A stretch of 14,756 nucleotides of DNA from Clostridia bacterium. Lineage in GTDB: Bacteria > Bacillota > Clostridia > Oscillospirales > CAG-382. The notes under the pieces were generated by a model. That model did not search any database. It was given only the letters and a program-made list of their open reading frames with translations, and was not told the DNA's origin. Below, piece after piece: positions 6,807 through 12,374 of the stretch (position 1 is the first letter of the stretch; the number at the start of each line of letters is the position of its first letter). The translations under genes were made by a program, and so were the position numbers. The stretch spans positions 1 to 14,756 of the forward strand of contig JAGCNA010000096.1 in NCBI GenBank assembly GCA_017646185.1, read 5' to 3'.

Positions 6807-7265
6807 ATGATAAACAGATTTGAACGTTTTTCTACAGATATAATGGAAGTGTTTCGGTATTGGCACAAGATCGCCGCAGACGAGATGGAAAAATTCGGTC
6901 TCAAGGGTGCATATTGTACATATTTTTCCGTGCTTTCCCGCTTTGAGGCAGGGTTAACCGCCACACAGCTTTGCGAACTTTGCTGTAAAGACAAAGCCGA
7001 TGTTTCCCGTGCAGTTTCCGATCTGGAGAAAAAGGGATATATTAAAAAAGAAACAAACGGATCAAACCTTTACCGTGCAAAGATATGCTTGACCGAAGAG
7101 GGCAACCGTGTGGCTGCTTATGTACAGAACCGCGCAAACCTTGCGGTATCCCTTGCAGGTGACGGTGTTTCCGAGCAGGACAGAGCTATATTTTATTCAA
7201 CCCTTGAAGCTATCGTAAAAAATCTCGAAAAGATATCTTCCCAGGGCCTTCCGGAGAACGAGTGA
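6807..7265 (+). CDS. MarR family transcriptional regulator
   Basis: A 152-aa winged-helix regulator of the MarR type. The DNA-binding part is residues about 48-103: GLTATQLCELCCKDKADVSRAVSDLEKKGYI forms the helix-turn-helix, followed by the beta-wing (KKETNGSNLYRAKICLTEEG), where LTEEG is typical of the family. Flanking helices would make the dimer. The frame extends to an ATG at 6786, but that lies about at the transcription start; the ATG at 6807 has GGAG 8 nt upstream. The gene overlaps the start of the YhhN gene, so it probably controls that gene and itself. The effector is unknown. Several cysteines (C37, C56, C59, C60) are present near the recognition domain, so a redox or metal response is possible but only inference. 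Confidence 0.88.
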   Translation: MINRFERFSTDIMEVFRYWHKIAADEMEKFGLKGAYCTYFSVLSRFEAGLTATQLCELCCKDKADVSRAVSDLEKKGYIKKETNGSNLYRAKICLTEEGNRVAAYVQNRANLAVSLAGDGVSEQDRAIFYSTLEAIVKNLEKISSQGLPENE

Positions 7266-7951
7266 TGAATAAGATATTTATATTTTTAAATACGGTTTTA
7301 CTCGTCTTTACCGCAGTGATGTGCGTGGTATATAAAAACAATTATCAGCTTTGGTTAAAGGCGCTTACTGCTTTTGGTTTCGTTGCCATGGGCGCGGTTA
7401 ATTTTGTCCACACACTGCTTTCAAAGAAAAAGAAAAGCTTTCCTTTGCTTGCTTTTTTTGGCCTCGCCTTGTGCATGGCAGGGGATATTATACTTTTTAA
7501 AAACTTTGTGTTGGGCGCCGCAGTGTTTGTGGCAGGTCACGTTATGTATATTGCCGCTTACTGTGCCCTTAAGAAAGTGTGCGTTACGGATCTTATTGTA
7601 ACCGCCGTTACCGCCGCAGCATCCCTTGCGTTTATTTTCCTTTGCCCTGCTTTTGATTTCGGCTCTGCGGTTATGACTGCCGTTGCCGCAATATATGCGC
7701 TGGTTATTTCTGTAATGCTGGGCAAAGCCGTTTCTGATTTTATAACAGAGAGAAGCCTTTTACACGCCATCATTCTTTTGGGAAGTTTAATGTTTTTCGT
7801 TTCGGATATCGCCTTGGCGTTCAACGTTTTCGGCGGTTCGCCCGCTTGGTCAAATACTCTTTGCCTGTTCACTTATTTCCCGGGTCAGTGTGTTATCGCT
7901 CTTTCACTTTATTTTTATAATACAAAATCCGAAAAAAAGCTCTCGTACTGA
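7265..7951 (+). CDS. YhhN/TMEM86 family membrane protein, putative lysoplasmalogenase
   Basis: A 228-aa, almost wholly hydrophobic protein with about eight predicted membrane segments. Family features are AGDIIL (about 75-80), FVAGHVMYIAAY (about 91-102), LGSLMFFVSDIALAFN (about 175-190) and the end motif YFPGQCVIALSLY. YhhN/TMEM86 proteins hydrolyse the vinyl-ether bond of lysoplasmalogens; anaerobic Clostridia make plasmalogens, so such an activity is plausible. The start may be ATG 7265 (overlapping the marR TGA) or GTG 7262 one codon earlier; GGAG lies 8 or 5 nt upstream, and ATG is preferred. Its last codons and stop lie inside the terminator hairpin. Co-transcription with MarR suggests the gene is induced by a lipid or stress signal, which is inference. 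Confidence 0.85.
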   Translation: MNKIFIFLNTVLLVFTAVMCVVYKNNYQLWLKALTAFGFVAMGAVNFVHTLLSKKKKSFPLLAFFGLALCMAGDIILFKNFVLGAAVFVAGHVMYIAAYCALKKVCVTDLIVTAVTAAASLAFIFLCPAFDFGSAVMTAVAAIYALVISVMLGKAVSDFITERSLLHAIILLGSLMFFVSDIALAFNVFGGSPAWSNTLCLFTYFPGQCVIALSLYFYNTKSEKKLSY

Positions 7952-7961
7952 GAGCTTTTTT
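7934..7961 (+). terminator. Intrinsic terminator overlapping the end of the YhhN gene
   Basis: AGCTCTC (7938-7944), loop GTACT and GAGAGCT (7950-7956), flanked by an A-run before and a T-run after. The stop codon of the YhhN gene (7949-7951) lies within the hairpin. Confidence 0.85.
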
Positions 7962-7973
7962 ATATATTTTCTC

Positions 7974-8002
7974 TTGAAAAACACGGTATTATATGTTAAA
8001 GT
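7974..8002 (+). promoter_or_regulatory. Candidate sigma-A promoter for the hypA-FeS-hypB operon
   Basis: TTGAAA (7974-7979), 17 bp, TAAAGT (7997-8002) with TGT directly before it (extended -10). The predicted start is near 8009, giving a leader of about 47 nt that holds a 12-bp perfect palindrome. Confidence 0.5.
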
Positions 8003-8020
8003 ATAAACTGTTGGTTTATG

Positions 8021-8032
8021 TGCAAATTTGCA
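8021..8032 (+). promoter_or_regulatory. 12-bp perfect palindrome in the hypA leader
   Basis: TGCAAATTTGCA is a perfect inverted repeat lying about 12-23 nt after the predicted transcription start of the hypA operon. Its position suits a repressor operator; the protein that would bind is unknown. A chance palindrome in AT-rich DNA is possible. Confidence 0.3.
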
Positions 8033-8055
8033 AAAAACAAAAAGGGGATAAAACC

Positions 8056-8298
8056 ATGCACGAATTGGGCGTATTATGCCATGCCGTGAAAACGGTAAGC
8101 GAAATTGCAGAAAAAAACAAAATAAAGTGCATTAAGTTTATGACTCTTGAAGTAGGCGAAAGCTCATCCTTTGTGCCTGCATTTTTGGAAAAGCTGTTTC
8201 CCGTTGCCATAGAAAATTATCCTTTGCTTAAAAAAGCACAGCTTCGTATTCAGATGGCTCCCGGAAGCGGACTAATTATAAAAGAGATTGGTTATTAA
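8056..8298 (+). CDS. HypA-like nickel metallochaperone lacking the zinc ribbon
   Basis: An 80-aa protein starting with MHE, the HypA N-terminus in which His2 binds nickel. The first about 65 residues follow HypA: an N-terminal helix, then KFMTLEVGESSSFVPAFLEKLF like the family's LxIGxxSxVxxxxLxFxF stretch. Usual HypA (about 113-118 aa) then carries a zinc ribbon with two CxxC pairs. Here that segment is absent and the sequence passes from QLRIQMAP directly to GSGLIIKEIGY, which resembles the normal C-terminal strand (GLQIRRIEI in E. coli HypA). No CxxC is present. This looks like a clean internal loss, not a frameshift, since the frame ends properly and the next gene follows after 5 nt. Start 8056 is chosen by the MHE motif and AAAGGGG 8 nt upstream. 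It probably works with HypB encoded two genes later; the metal and client are unknown. Confidence 0.72.
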   Translation: MHELGVLCHAVKTVSEIAEKNKIKCIKFMTLEVGESSSFVPAFLEKLFPVAIENYPLLKKAQLRIQMAPGSGLIIKEIGY

Positions 8299-8303
8299 AA
8301 TTT

Positions 8304-9338
8304 ATGAACAGTACAGAATTTAAAGAAAACACCGTTATGCAGGCGAGCAATATCGATGAGCAGGGCAACGTGCTTTATCTTGATGAAGAACGCCTCAACC
8401 GCAAGGAGGTAGGGTTCCCTCCCTTCAAAAACAAGCGCAACGGCTTGGGAATATACAATTTCCTTAAAGAGCACGTTATTTATATGAGCGATAAACGCTG
8501 GCCCCTTGCACTTAAGCTTTACAAGATGTTTATAAAGTTTTCCGTGTGGATGAAAAAAGGCGGATTAAAGTGTAAAATATACAAAAAAGGTATAATGCTT
8601 TATCCCGATATGGAAGCCCATACATCCACTGTGGTAATGCCTCTGCACGTGGATCTGACAGACAAAAGTGAAAAAGTCGTCATTCCCATGGATATGATAA
8701 AGGCATCTTTAAAAAACGCAACGTTTATCGGCGGAATGGATTCCTGCCTTTGCCGCGAAGCCAACGAGTGTAAGGATTTCCCCAGTGACGTGGGCTGTCT
8801 TTTCCTTGGTGAAGCGGGCAAAGTTATTGTAAAACATAATCTGGGCAAAGAGATTACATATGAAGAAGCCTGCGCCCGTGTAGATAAAGCGGCGTCCTAC
8901 GGTCTTATGGGACAAGCCGTCTGGGTAGAGGTTGAGCAGCTCCTCTGGGGTATACGCAACGACCAGATGGATAAGTTTTTGGAAATATGCTTTTGCTGTC
9001 CCTGCTGTTGTATCGCAATGCGTCTTGCCCGTAACGCCACCGGCAATGAGCGTCACCGCTTCCATCCCTCCGGTTGGACCGCGGTACCTGACCGTACAAA
9101 ATGTGTGGGCTGTAAGCAATGCGTGTCCGGCTTGAACGGATGTCCCGTAGAAGCTATCAGCTTTGGCGAGGACGGCAAGGTGGTTATTAATCAGGAAACC
9201 TGCGTTGGCTGCGGTATCTGCAAGAGCAAGTGCAATCTGGACGTAATAAAAATAAAGCAGACTATGCCCATGCGTGAGGATCTTCACGAATATTTCAAAA
9301 AAGATTTTAACCTTGATCTTAAGCTGTGGAACGAATAA
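8304..9338 (+). CDS. Cysteine-rich 4Fe-4S ferredoxin-type protein of unknown function
   Basis: A 344-aa soluble protein with 20 cysteines. Residues 1-140 contain only C90 and no recognised fold. Then come C148, C150, C156 and C165 (SCLCREANEC and DVGC), a dense cluster FCCPCCC at 230-236 preceded by C229, and a C-terminal two-cluster ferredoxin domain. Its first motif, C267-x2-C270-x2-C273-x6-C280-P, has a longer last gap than the usual x3; its second, C300-x2-C303-x2-C306-x3-C310, is standard but followed by N, not P. The combination of an upstream CxCR cluster, a GLMG segment and a CCxCCC cluster recalls uncharacterised ferredoxin-like proteins of anaerobes. It sits between hypA-like and hypB genes (gaps of 5 and 1 nt), which suggests it delivers or receives metal or electrons with them, or is itself the client. 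That is inference. The ATG at 8304 has a weak ribosome binding site. Confidence 0.75.
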   Translation: MNSTEFKENTVMQASNIDEQGNVLYLDEERLNRKEVGFPPFKNKRNGLGIYNFLKEHVIYMSDKRWPLALKLYKMFIKFSVWMKKGGLKCKIYKKGIMLYPDMEAHTSTVVMPLHVDLTDKSEKVVIPMDMIKASLKNATFIGGMDSCLCREANECKDFPSDVGCLFLGEAGKVIVKHNLGKEITYEEACARVDKAASYGLMGQAVWVEVEQLLWGIRNDQMDKFLEICFCCPCCCIAMRLARNATGNERHRFHPSGWTAVPDRTKCVGCKQCVSGLNGCPVEAISFGEDGKVVINQETCVGCGICKSKCNLDVIKIKQTMPMREDLHEYFKKDFNLDLKLWNE

Positions 9339-9339
9339 T

Positions 9340-10008
9340 ATGGAAGATATAAAGATAATTCAAGTAAAGCAAAGCGTGTTTCAAAATAACGATGAGGATG
9401 CAAACCGTTTAAGAGAAGCGTTAAAAAAGGATAAGACCTTTTTGCTTAACCTTATGTCCTCTCCCGGCTCGGGCAAGACAAGCGTACTGCTTGCCGTTGC
9501 AAAAGAGCTTTCGGGAAGATTAAAAATGGCGGTTATGGAAGCGGATATAGATTCCGCCGTGGATACCGCAGCAATGCTTGAAGCGGGCGTGCATTCCATA
9601 CAGATACATACGGGCGGCATGTGCCATCTTGATGCGGATATGACACGCCAAGGATTAAAGGAAGTGGGATACGCAGATTACGACCTTGTAGTCCTTGAAA
9701 ACGTGGGAAACCTTGTTTGCCCTGCGGAATTTGATACGGGCGCTGTAAAGAATATGACCATTCTTTCCGTACCCGAAGGCCACGATAAACCTCTCAAATA
9801 TCCTCTTATGTACCAGACCAGCCATCTTTTGGTAATTAATAAAACAGACGTTTTACCCTATTTCGATTTCGATACCCAAAAGGTGGAAGAATACGCAAAA
9901 ATGCGTAATCCGAATATAGATATCCTTTACGTTTCTGCAAAAACAGGGGAAGGTATACCCGCTTTGGCAGATTGGATATACAAAAACGTACAAGCGTGGA
10001 ATAATTAA
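9340..10008 (+). CDS. hypB: HypB-type nickel-incorporation GTPase
   Basis: A 222-aa SIMIBI-class GTPase of the HypB family, which uses GTP hydrolysis to hand nickel to [NiFe]-hydrogenase precursors together with HypA. Motifs: the P-loop SPGSGKTS (about 43-50), MEADID (68-73), the HypB signature TGGMCHLDADM (about 89-99) with the metal-binding Cys-His pair, ENVGNLVCP (121-129) with the third metal-ligand cysteine, the guanine-specificity NKTD (about 167-170), and SAKTGEG (about 197-203). The N-terminal CxxCGC high-affinity nickel site and His-rich stretch of some HypBs are absent. The frame extends upstream into the previous gene, but ATG 9340, one base after the preceding stop, matches the family start. 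It is the last gene of the operon; no hypC, D, E, F or hydrogenase gene is in the window, so the client is open. Confidence 0.9.
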   Translation: MEDIKIIQVKQSVFQNNDEDANRLREALKKDKTFLLNLMSSPGSGKTSVLLAVAKELSGRLKMAVMEADIDSAVDTAAMLEAGVHSIQIHTGGMCHLDADMTRQGLKEVGYADYDLVVLENVGNLVCPAEFDTGAVKNMTILSVPEGHDKPLKYPLMYQTSHLLVINKTDVLPYFDFDTQKVEEYAKMRNPNIDILYVSAKTGEGIPALADWIYKNVQAWNN

Positions 10009-10049
10009 TAAAATACGAGAATCACCCAGACAAATCGCTTGACAAACAA

Positions 10050-10075
10050 AAAAGCTCCCAAACGGGAGCTTTTCT
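10050..10075. terminator. Bidirectional terminator between hypB and the ABC substrate-binding protein
   Basis: AAAGCTCCC (10051-10059), loop AAAC, GGGAGCTTT (10064-10072). On the plus strand it is followed by TTTCTT-like bases, and on the minus strand by a run of six T, so it can end both converging transcripts and is stronger for the minus-strand gene. Confidence 0.8.
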
Positions 10076-10085
10076 TATGTGTTTT

Positions 10086-11903
10086 TTAGTTTTCGGTTGC
10101 GTTGGAAGCTTCGTCTTCTGCTGCGTTGATCTTTCTCCAGTTCTTAAGAGAGAGGTCGGAGAAATCTCTGTAGCCGAAGTAGTAGGTATCGCCGATACCG
10201 GAAAGCTTGGAGGACTTAACGTAGCAGTTGGTGTACTGGAAGAGTGCGGTTGCGGGGCACTCGTCAGCAAGGATCTGTTCTGCTGCGTGGAGCTTTTCTG
10301 CTCTTACTTCTCTGTCGCTTTCGTAGCAAACTTCGTCGATAAGCTTATCAAACTCATCGTTTTCCCAGTTGGTCTGGTGTGCGGTGTAAACGTCTTCGCC
10401 GGTGAGGGAAGGTTCAACAGCGCATCCGCTGAAGCGGGTAGCGAAGGAAGAAAGCCAAGCGTATGCATCGGTAGAGTTAACAACGTTGGTAACACCGATA
10501 ACGTCGAAATCACGGGTAGAGAGCGCGAGTCTGTATTCGTCCTCGTGGAGACCTACAAGCTCAACCTTGAAGCCAAGCTCTTTCCAAGCCTTTGCAGCGT
10601 ATTCTGCGATATCTTCGTAAACGTTTTCGTAATTAACCTTACGCTTGTTGTTGTTCATAAGGTCTTCGGATTCGGGAATGAGGTATGCAATAGAAATGGT
10701 GCCGGTCTTTTTACCCTTCATCAGTTCCTTTGCCTTGTTCATATCGCCGTTTGCAGAGAAGAGGTCGCCGCCTTCTTCGCGGAAATCGTTCTTTCTGCCG
10801 GTGTTGAATACACCTTCGGGTACGTATCCGGTAACAGCCTTTTCACCGGTGCCGGTTACGGAAGAAACCAGGTCTTCTCTGTTAAGAGCAAGAGAAAGAG
10901 CCTTACGAACTTCCTTGGAAGAAAGAAGCTCGTTTTCGGTGTTGAAGTAGTAAACGTAAGTGGACATCAGGGAAACTTCGTCTTTTGCCTTGCCGGAATA
11001 CTGTGCGTATGCTTCTTTATCGAAATTGCTCATAAAGAAGATGTTTTCGTTTGCAAAGCGGTTTGCCTGGAAAGCGCTGTCGGTAATACGCAATTCTTCG
11101 TCAACGCTCTTTTCAATGGTGTTTTCCTGATATGTAATGGTAATTCTGTAGGGCTTAACAGCCTTATCAAGTGCCTGCTCTGCTTCTCTGTTGTAGGAAG
11201 CGTTTCTTTCAAGAACAAGGCGGATACCTTCTTCAAGGTTCTTAACGCCGTAGGGGCCGTTACAAACTATAGAAGCCGCACTTGCATCCCAGATAGCGCC
11301 GTCCTTCTCTGCGTCGGTAATTACGTCTTCACGGAGAGGAACAAGACCGGTACAAGCGATCTGCTCTGCGAACAGGTCGATATCGTATTCTTTTTCAAAG
11401 GTGATGCAAAGCAAGGTGTCGTCGGTTGCGGCAATACCCAGATCGTCGCTGGACATAGCGCCGGACTTAACAGCCTTTGCGTTCTTGATGGGGAAGAGAA
11501 GAGAAGCGTAAGGGCTTTCGAAAGCGGGGTCGAGAATTCTCTTCCAAGCGTATATAACGTCGTCTGCGGAAACCTTACGGCCGTCGTTCCAGTAGCTGTC
11601 TCTGAGTACGAAGAACATCTGGTATTCGTCGTAAACAGCATCATAATAGCTGTACCAATCCTCAGCCAGTGCGCCTACGACCTTACCGTTTTCGTTAATA
11701 GCGGTAAGTCCCTCGTAAACGAGACCGAGTACCTGGATCACGTCAGCATCAAGCTGAACCAAAGCAGGGTCAAGACAATAGGGGAAAGAAGACATATAAA
11801 CGGAAATGTTTGCGCCTTTTTCCTCGTCCTTAAGTGATGAACAGCCTGCAAGAGCAACAAGTGCCATAATTGTAACAAGCGTCAGTGCGATAAATTTTTT
11901 CAT
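10086..11903 (-). CDS. ABC transporter substrate-binding lipoprotein, peptide/opine (SBP_bac_5) type
   Basis: A 605-aa extracellular solute-binding protein of the OppA/DppA family. The signal peptide MKKFIALTLVTIMALVALAG ends at lipobox LAGC (C21). The family is visible in LDPALVQLDADVIQVLGLVYEGL near the start, then ALAEDWY, FVLRDSYWNDGRKVSADDVIYAWKR, which is the classic family signature, and later EVRKALSLALNREDLV. It captures oligopeptides or similar ligands outside the membrane for an ABC importer. No permease or ATPase gene is adjacent in this window, so it is either an orphan or at the edge of a dispersed system. The upstream in-frame ATG (11951) is rejected since GGGAGG lies 8 nt before 11903 and the signal peptide starts there. 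Codon choice is visibly more restricted than in neighbours (many TCT, GGT/GCC and AAG/AAC codons), suggesting strong expression. Confidence 0.92.
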   Translation of the reverse strand: MKKFIALTLVTIMALVALAGCSSLKDEEKGANISVYMSSFPYCLDPALVQLDADVIQVLGLVYEGLTAINENGKVVGALAEDWYSYYDAVYDEYQMFFVLRDSYWNDGRKVSADDVIYAWKRILDPAFESPYASLLFPIKNAKAVKSGAMSSDDLGIAATDDTLLCITFEKEYDIDLFAEQIACTGLVPLREDVITDAEKDGAIWDASAASIVCNGPYGVKNLEEGIRLVLERNASYNREAEQALDKAVKPYRITITYQENTIEKSVDEELRITDSAFQANRFANENIFFMSNFDKEAYAQYSGKAKDEVSLMSTYVYYFNTENELLSSKEVRKALSLALNREDLVSSVTGTGEKAVTGYVPEGVFNTGRKNDFREEGGDLFSANGDMNKAKELMKGKKTGTISIAYLIPESEDLMNNNKRKVNYENVYEDIAEYAAKAWKELGFKVELVGLHEDEYRLALSTRDFDVIGVTNVVNSTDAYAWLSSFATRFSGCAVEPSLTGEDVYTAHQTNWENDEFDKLIDEVCYESDREVRAEKLHAAEQILADECPATALFQYTNCYVKSSKLSGIGDTYYFGYRDFSDLSLKNWRKINAAEDEASNATEN

Positions 11904-11954
11904 TATCTGTTCCTCCCGGATATTTTGCGAAGGTACTTCACAACAATTCATAAT

Positions 11955-11983
11955 ATTATAGCATCGATGTAAAAAATAATCAA
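11955..11983 (-). promoter_or_regulatory. Sigma-A promoter with extended -10 for the substrate-binding protein
   Basis: On the minus strand TTGATT (11983-11978), 17 bp, TATAAT (11960-11955) with TGC immediately before it (extended -10). The leader would be about 45 nt and includes GGGAGG. This suits the apparent high expression of the gene. Confidence 0.65.
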
Positions 11984-12043
11984 TAGGTAAAAACCGAAAA
12001 TCTTATTTTTATTACTTTTGACGAATGTTATGTTTACTTTTCC

Positions 12044-12072
12044 TTGACAAAATTGCTTTTATATGGTACATT
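12044..12072 (+). promoter_or_regulatory. Sigma-A promoter for the leader RNA upstream of the ABC-class ATPase
   Basis: TTGACA (12044-12049), 17 bp, TACATT (12067-12072) with TGG directly before (extended -10). The predicted start near 12079 coincides with the 5' side of a hairpin. It is the only good promoter I see between 11961 and the ATPase gene at 12371. Confidence 0.65.
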
Positions 12073-12128
12073 TTAACTAAAGCAAGGCTTTGCTTTAATA
12101 AAATTTATGCCGAAAGGGGCGATGTATC

Positions 12129-12182
12129 GTGAAAAGCTTATATTTGCCGGAGAATACGTACATCCGCCTTGCCCTTTTATAA
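12129..12182 (+). CDS. Possible 17-codon leader peptide (MKSLYLPENTYIRLALL)
   Basis: A GTG-started micro-ORF with AAAGGGG 9 nt upstream, ending 21 nt before the first terminator. Five of 17 residues are leucine, with RLALL at the end. Its start codon and ribosome binding site fall in the predicted stems of the leader RNA. This arrangement resembles attenuation control by ribosome position, but a 17-codon frame can occur by chance and no conservation data are available. Confidence 0.3.
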   Translation: MKSLYLPENTYIRLALL

Positions 12183-12203
12183 GCAATCGGTACATAGTAT
12201 GTT

Positions 12204-12230
12204 AACATCCGGTTTCGGGTGTTTTTTGTT
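12204..12230 (+). terminator. First intrinsic terminator in the leader
   Basis: AACATCCG (12204-12211), loop GTTT, CGGGTGTT (12216-12223), 8 bp with one T-G pair, followed by TTTTTGTTTTTT. Its 5' arm repeats the ACATCCG found at 12160-12166. Confidence 0.82.
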
Positions 12231-12242
12231 TTTTATGCTGTC

Positions 12243-12268
12243 AAAGCACCCGAAGGGGTGCTTTTTTT
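12243..12268 (+). terminator. Second, tandem intrinsic terminator
   Basis: AAAGCACCC (12243-12251), loop GAAG, GGGTGCTTT (12256-12264), then TTTT. A 9-bp stem only about 20 nt after the first terminator makes this a double block to transcription into the ATPase gene. Confidence 0.85.
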
Positions 12269-12332
12269 AATGCCGAAAAGAAAACTCCGAATATAAGTAA
12301 AAGGCAAATACTTTTTTACAGGAGGTACTGTT

Positions 12333-12374
12333 TTGTCTTACTTATCTTTAATTTTTCGGAGGAATAATATTTGA
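12333..12374 (+). CDS. Possible 13-codon upstream ORF coupled to the ABC-class ATPase (MSYLSLIFRRNNI)
   Basis: AGGAGG (12320-12325) lies 7 nt before a TTG start at 12333. The 13-codon frame ends with TGA at 12372-12374, which overlaps the TTG start (12371-12373) of the ATPase gene. The second ribosome binding site GGAGG of the ATPase gene lies inside this frame. The geometry fits translational coupling; whether the peptide is made is unknown. Confidence 0.35.
   Translation: MSYLSLIFRRNNI

Larger units (their letters stand above)
12078..12230 (+). ncRNA. Structured leader RNA or small RNA, unassigned class
   Basis: About 150 nt between a promoter and a terminator. It holds a 5' hairpin (TAAAGCA 12078-12084 with TGCTTTA 12091-12097). 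A central stem follows: GATGTA and CGT (12121-12130, one bulge) pair with ACG and TACATC (12156-12164). An outer pairing of AAAGGG-type bases (12113-12120) with GCCCTTT (12171-12177) is possible. GCTTATA (12136-12142) in the apical loop is complementary to TATAAGC (12178-12184), which would form a pseudoknot. The 7-nt sequence ACATCCG occurs both here (12160-12166) and in the terminator's 5' arm (12205-12211), so pairing partners could be exchanged. I compared it by eye with ZTP, fluoride, TPP, FMN, ykkC and T-box patterns and could not assign it. It may be a riboswitch-like attenuator for the ATPase gene or an independent small RNA. Confidence 0.5.

Noticed and set aside
7993..8055. Upstream start of the HypA-like protein at 7993
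   Set aside because: It falls within the promoter's -10 region and would bury the MHE motif that must be N-terminal for nickel binding.
9274..9339. Upstream start for hypB at 9274
   Set aside because: It lies inside the FeS gene and has no family similarity; ATG 9340 directly after the FeS stop matches HypB.
10077..11837. A 586-codon open frame on the plus strand, antisense to the substrate-binding protein
   Set aside because: The minus-strand frame has a lipoprotein signal, family motifs, promoter and ribosome binding site. The plus-strand frame is a low-complexity Val/Phe/Cys-rich mirror produced by the regular codon bias, and it starts inside the terminator region.
12111..12180. ZTP (pfl), fluoride or T-box riboswitch
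   Set aside because: Short matches (CCGCCT, GGCGATG) occur, but the required conserved cores are missing, so no known class is claimed.
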